Assembly (NCBI GenBank): GCA_025963265.1
Contig: JAOPUY010000186.1
Location: forward strand, 1-13,079
Origin: Frankiales bacterium
GTDB lineage: Bacteria; Actinomycetota; Actinomycetes; Mycobacteriales; Jatrophihabitantaceae
Direction: 5' to 3'
Length of the DNA stretch: 13,079 nt
The notes under the pieces are model-generated. The model saw only the letters and a list, made by a program, of their open reading frames with translations, had not been told where the DNA came from and did no database searches. Position 1 is the stretch's first letter; each line of letters starts with the position of its first letter. Shown piece by piece: positions 11,919 to 13,079 of the stretch. The position numbers and the translations under genes are program-made.

Positions 11919-13079
11919 GCGCTCCGACGTCCGCGGGGCCCGCCACCCGGCAGTCCTTCTGGCCGCTGGTCGTGCTGTGCACCAGCCTGCTCGTGGTCAG
12001 CATCCAGGTCAGCATCCTCAACGTGGCGCTGCCGACCTTGGTTCGGGCGCTCGGCGCGACCGACAGCCAACTGCAATGGATCGTGGACGCCTACATCGTC
12101 GCCTTCGCCGGCGTGCTGCTGACCGGCTCGGCGCTGGCCGACAAGTTCGGCCGCCGCGGCGTGATGACGATCGGGCTGATCATCACCGGAGCCGCCTCGA
12201 TCGGCGCGGGACTGTCCAACAGCCCCAGCGAGCTGATCGTCTGGCGCACCGTGATGGGCGCCGGCGCCGCGCTGGTCATGCCGGCCACGCTGTCCATCCT
12301 GGTCAACGTCTACACCGAGCCCAAGCAGCGGACCAAGGCCATCGCCTACTGGTCGCTGATGAACGCCACCGGCTCCTTCGTCGGGCCGCTGGCCGGCGGC
12401 CTGCTGCTGCGGTGGGGCTCGTGGCAGGCCTGCTTCTACGTCTGCGTCCCGTTCGTGATCGCCGCGGTGGTCATGGGCCGTTATCTCGTCCCCACCTCCA
12501 AGGACCCGTCCCAGGCCCGCTTCGACGTGATCGGCGCGCTGTTGTCCACCGCGGCCCTGACCACCCTGGTCTGGGCGATCATCGAGGGCCCGACCAAGGG
12601 CTGGGCCGATCCCAGCGTCATCACCGCGTTCGGCCTCGCGGTCATCACGCTGGTCAGCTTCATCTACTGGGAGCTGCACACCGCCTCGCCGATGCTCGAC
12701 CTGTCGATGTTCGCCAACCCGCAATTGTCAGCCGCGGCGGTCGCCTTGACCATCGCGTTCTTGGCCATGAGCGGGGCGATGTACCTGGCCCAACTCGCCT
12801 TGCAACTGGTCAAGGGCTACAGCCCGCTCTCGGCCGCACTGGCCGTCTCGACCCCGATCACTCTGGTCAACTTCATCGTGGTGCCGCGCGCGCCCTGGCT
12901 CATCCACCGCTTCGGCACCCGCTGGATGGTCAGCGGCGGCATCTCCTTGATCGCGGTCTCCTCCCTGATCATCGCGACCGTGACGGTGCACTCGCCCTAC
13001 CCGGTGCTGTGCATCGGGTTCGCGATGATGGCGCTGGCGTTCAGCACCTTCGTGCCGGCCAGCACCGAGGCGATCATGA
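11915..13079 (+). CDS. DHA2-family MFS exporter, cut by the right edge
   Basis: An open frame with no stop runs to the window end, giving about 388 codons of an expected 450-550. The GTG at 11915-11917 overlaps the oxidoreductase stop as GTGA, pointing to translational coupling; a GTG one codon earlier is also possible. The start of the protein has FWPLVVLCTSLLVV, then SILNVALPTL (33-42), then WIVDAYIVAFAG and motif A GSALADKFGRR (71-81), and motif C in ATGSFVGPLAGG. These mark a 14-helix drug:H+ antiporter of the EmrB/QacA type in the inner membrane. In motif D1 the usual acidic residue is replaced by Gln31 (SIQVSILNVALP), unlike the other exporter in this window, which has Asp40. Substrate unknown; likely co-regulated with the oxidoreductase by the divergent TetR. 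Confidence 0.92.
   Translation, partial: MSAPTSAGPATRQSFWPLVVLCTSLLVVSIQVSILNVALPTLVRALGATDSQLQWIVDAYIVAFAGVLLTGSALADKFGRRGVMTIGLIITGAASIGAGLSNSPSELIVWRTVMGAGAALVMPATLSILVNVYTEPKQRTKAIAYWSLMNATGSFVGPLAGGLLLRWGSWQACFYVCVPFVIAAVVMGRYLVPTSKDPSQARFDVIGALLSTAALTTLVWAIIEGPTKGWADPSVITAFGLAVITLVSFIYWELHTASPMLDLSMFANPQLSAAAVALTIAFLAMSGAMYLAQLALQLVKGYSPLSAALAVSTPITLVNFIVVPRAPWLIHRFGTRWMVSGGISLIAVSSLIIATVTVHSPYPVLCIGFAMMALAFSTFVPASTEAIM

Noticed and set aside
11720..12724. 334-codon minus-strand frame opposite the second exporter
   Set aside because: Composition is dominated by Gly, Asp, His, Gln and Arg as expected for antisense of a hydrophobic membrane protein; the plus-strand frame carries exact MFS motifs.
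1..13079. CRISPR arrays, tRNA/rRNA genes, insertion sequences, phage genes
   Set aside because: I found no regularly spaced repeats, no cloverleaf-like segments, no transposase or integrase motifs, and no terminal inverted repeats with target duplications.

Overview
The window is high-GC DNA from an actinomycete. A mycobacterial or related lineage is suggested by an F420-type luciferase-like oxidoreductase, a P450 paired with a short CxxHxxC ferredoxin, a CaiB-family CoA-transferase, frequent GTG/TTG starts, and several TetR/MarR/GntR regulators. I cannot name a species. There are no tRNA or rRNA genes, CRISPR arrays or insertion sequences that I can see. Fourteen protein genes fill almost the whole window, and no gap between genes exceeds about 260 bases.

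Region 1 (1-5357, all minus strand) looks like a catabolic block. In transcription order it runs: CaiB/BaiF CoA-transferase, [3Fe-4S]-type ferredoxin, cytochrome P450, GntR/FCD regulator, crotonase-fold (enoyl-CoA hydratase-like) protein, and a TesB-type acyl-CoA thioesterase that leaves the window on the left. The first three form a tight operon. The set fits activation of a carboxylic acid to its CoA ester, P450 oxidation, CoA-ester processing and CoA release; the substrate cannot be read from the sequence. Two oddities stand out: the thioesterase carries a frameshift near 329-334, and the crotonase lacks both catalytic glutamates of true hydratases.

Region 2 (5619-8597, minus strand) is a resistance-type module: a TetR regulator, a MarR regulator, and a 14-helix DHA2 drug:H+ antiporter. 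The MarR and exporter genes overlap by ATGA.

Region 3 (8689-10150) holds a Crp/Fnr-family regulator on the plus strand, divergent from the TetR gene. It converges on, and overlaps by 11 bases, a minus-strand short-chain dehydrogenase/reductase.

Region 4 (10260-13079) has a second TetR regulator (minus) divergent from a plus-strand operon of an F420-type LLM oxidoreductase and a second DHA2 exporter. The exporter start overlaps the oxidoreductase stop by GTGA, and the gene runs off the right edge. An inverted repeat TGACA-N5-TGTCA sits on the -35 box of this operon and is a good candidate operator for the adjacent TetR.

Five transcription factors in 13 kb and two exporters suggest an accessory xenobiotic-response and catabolism region rather than core genome.
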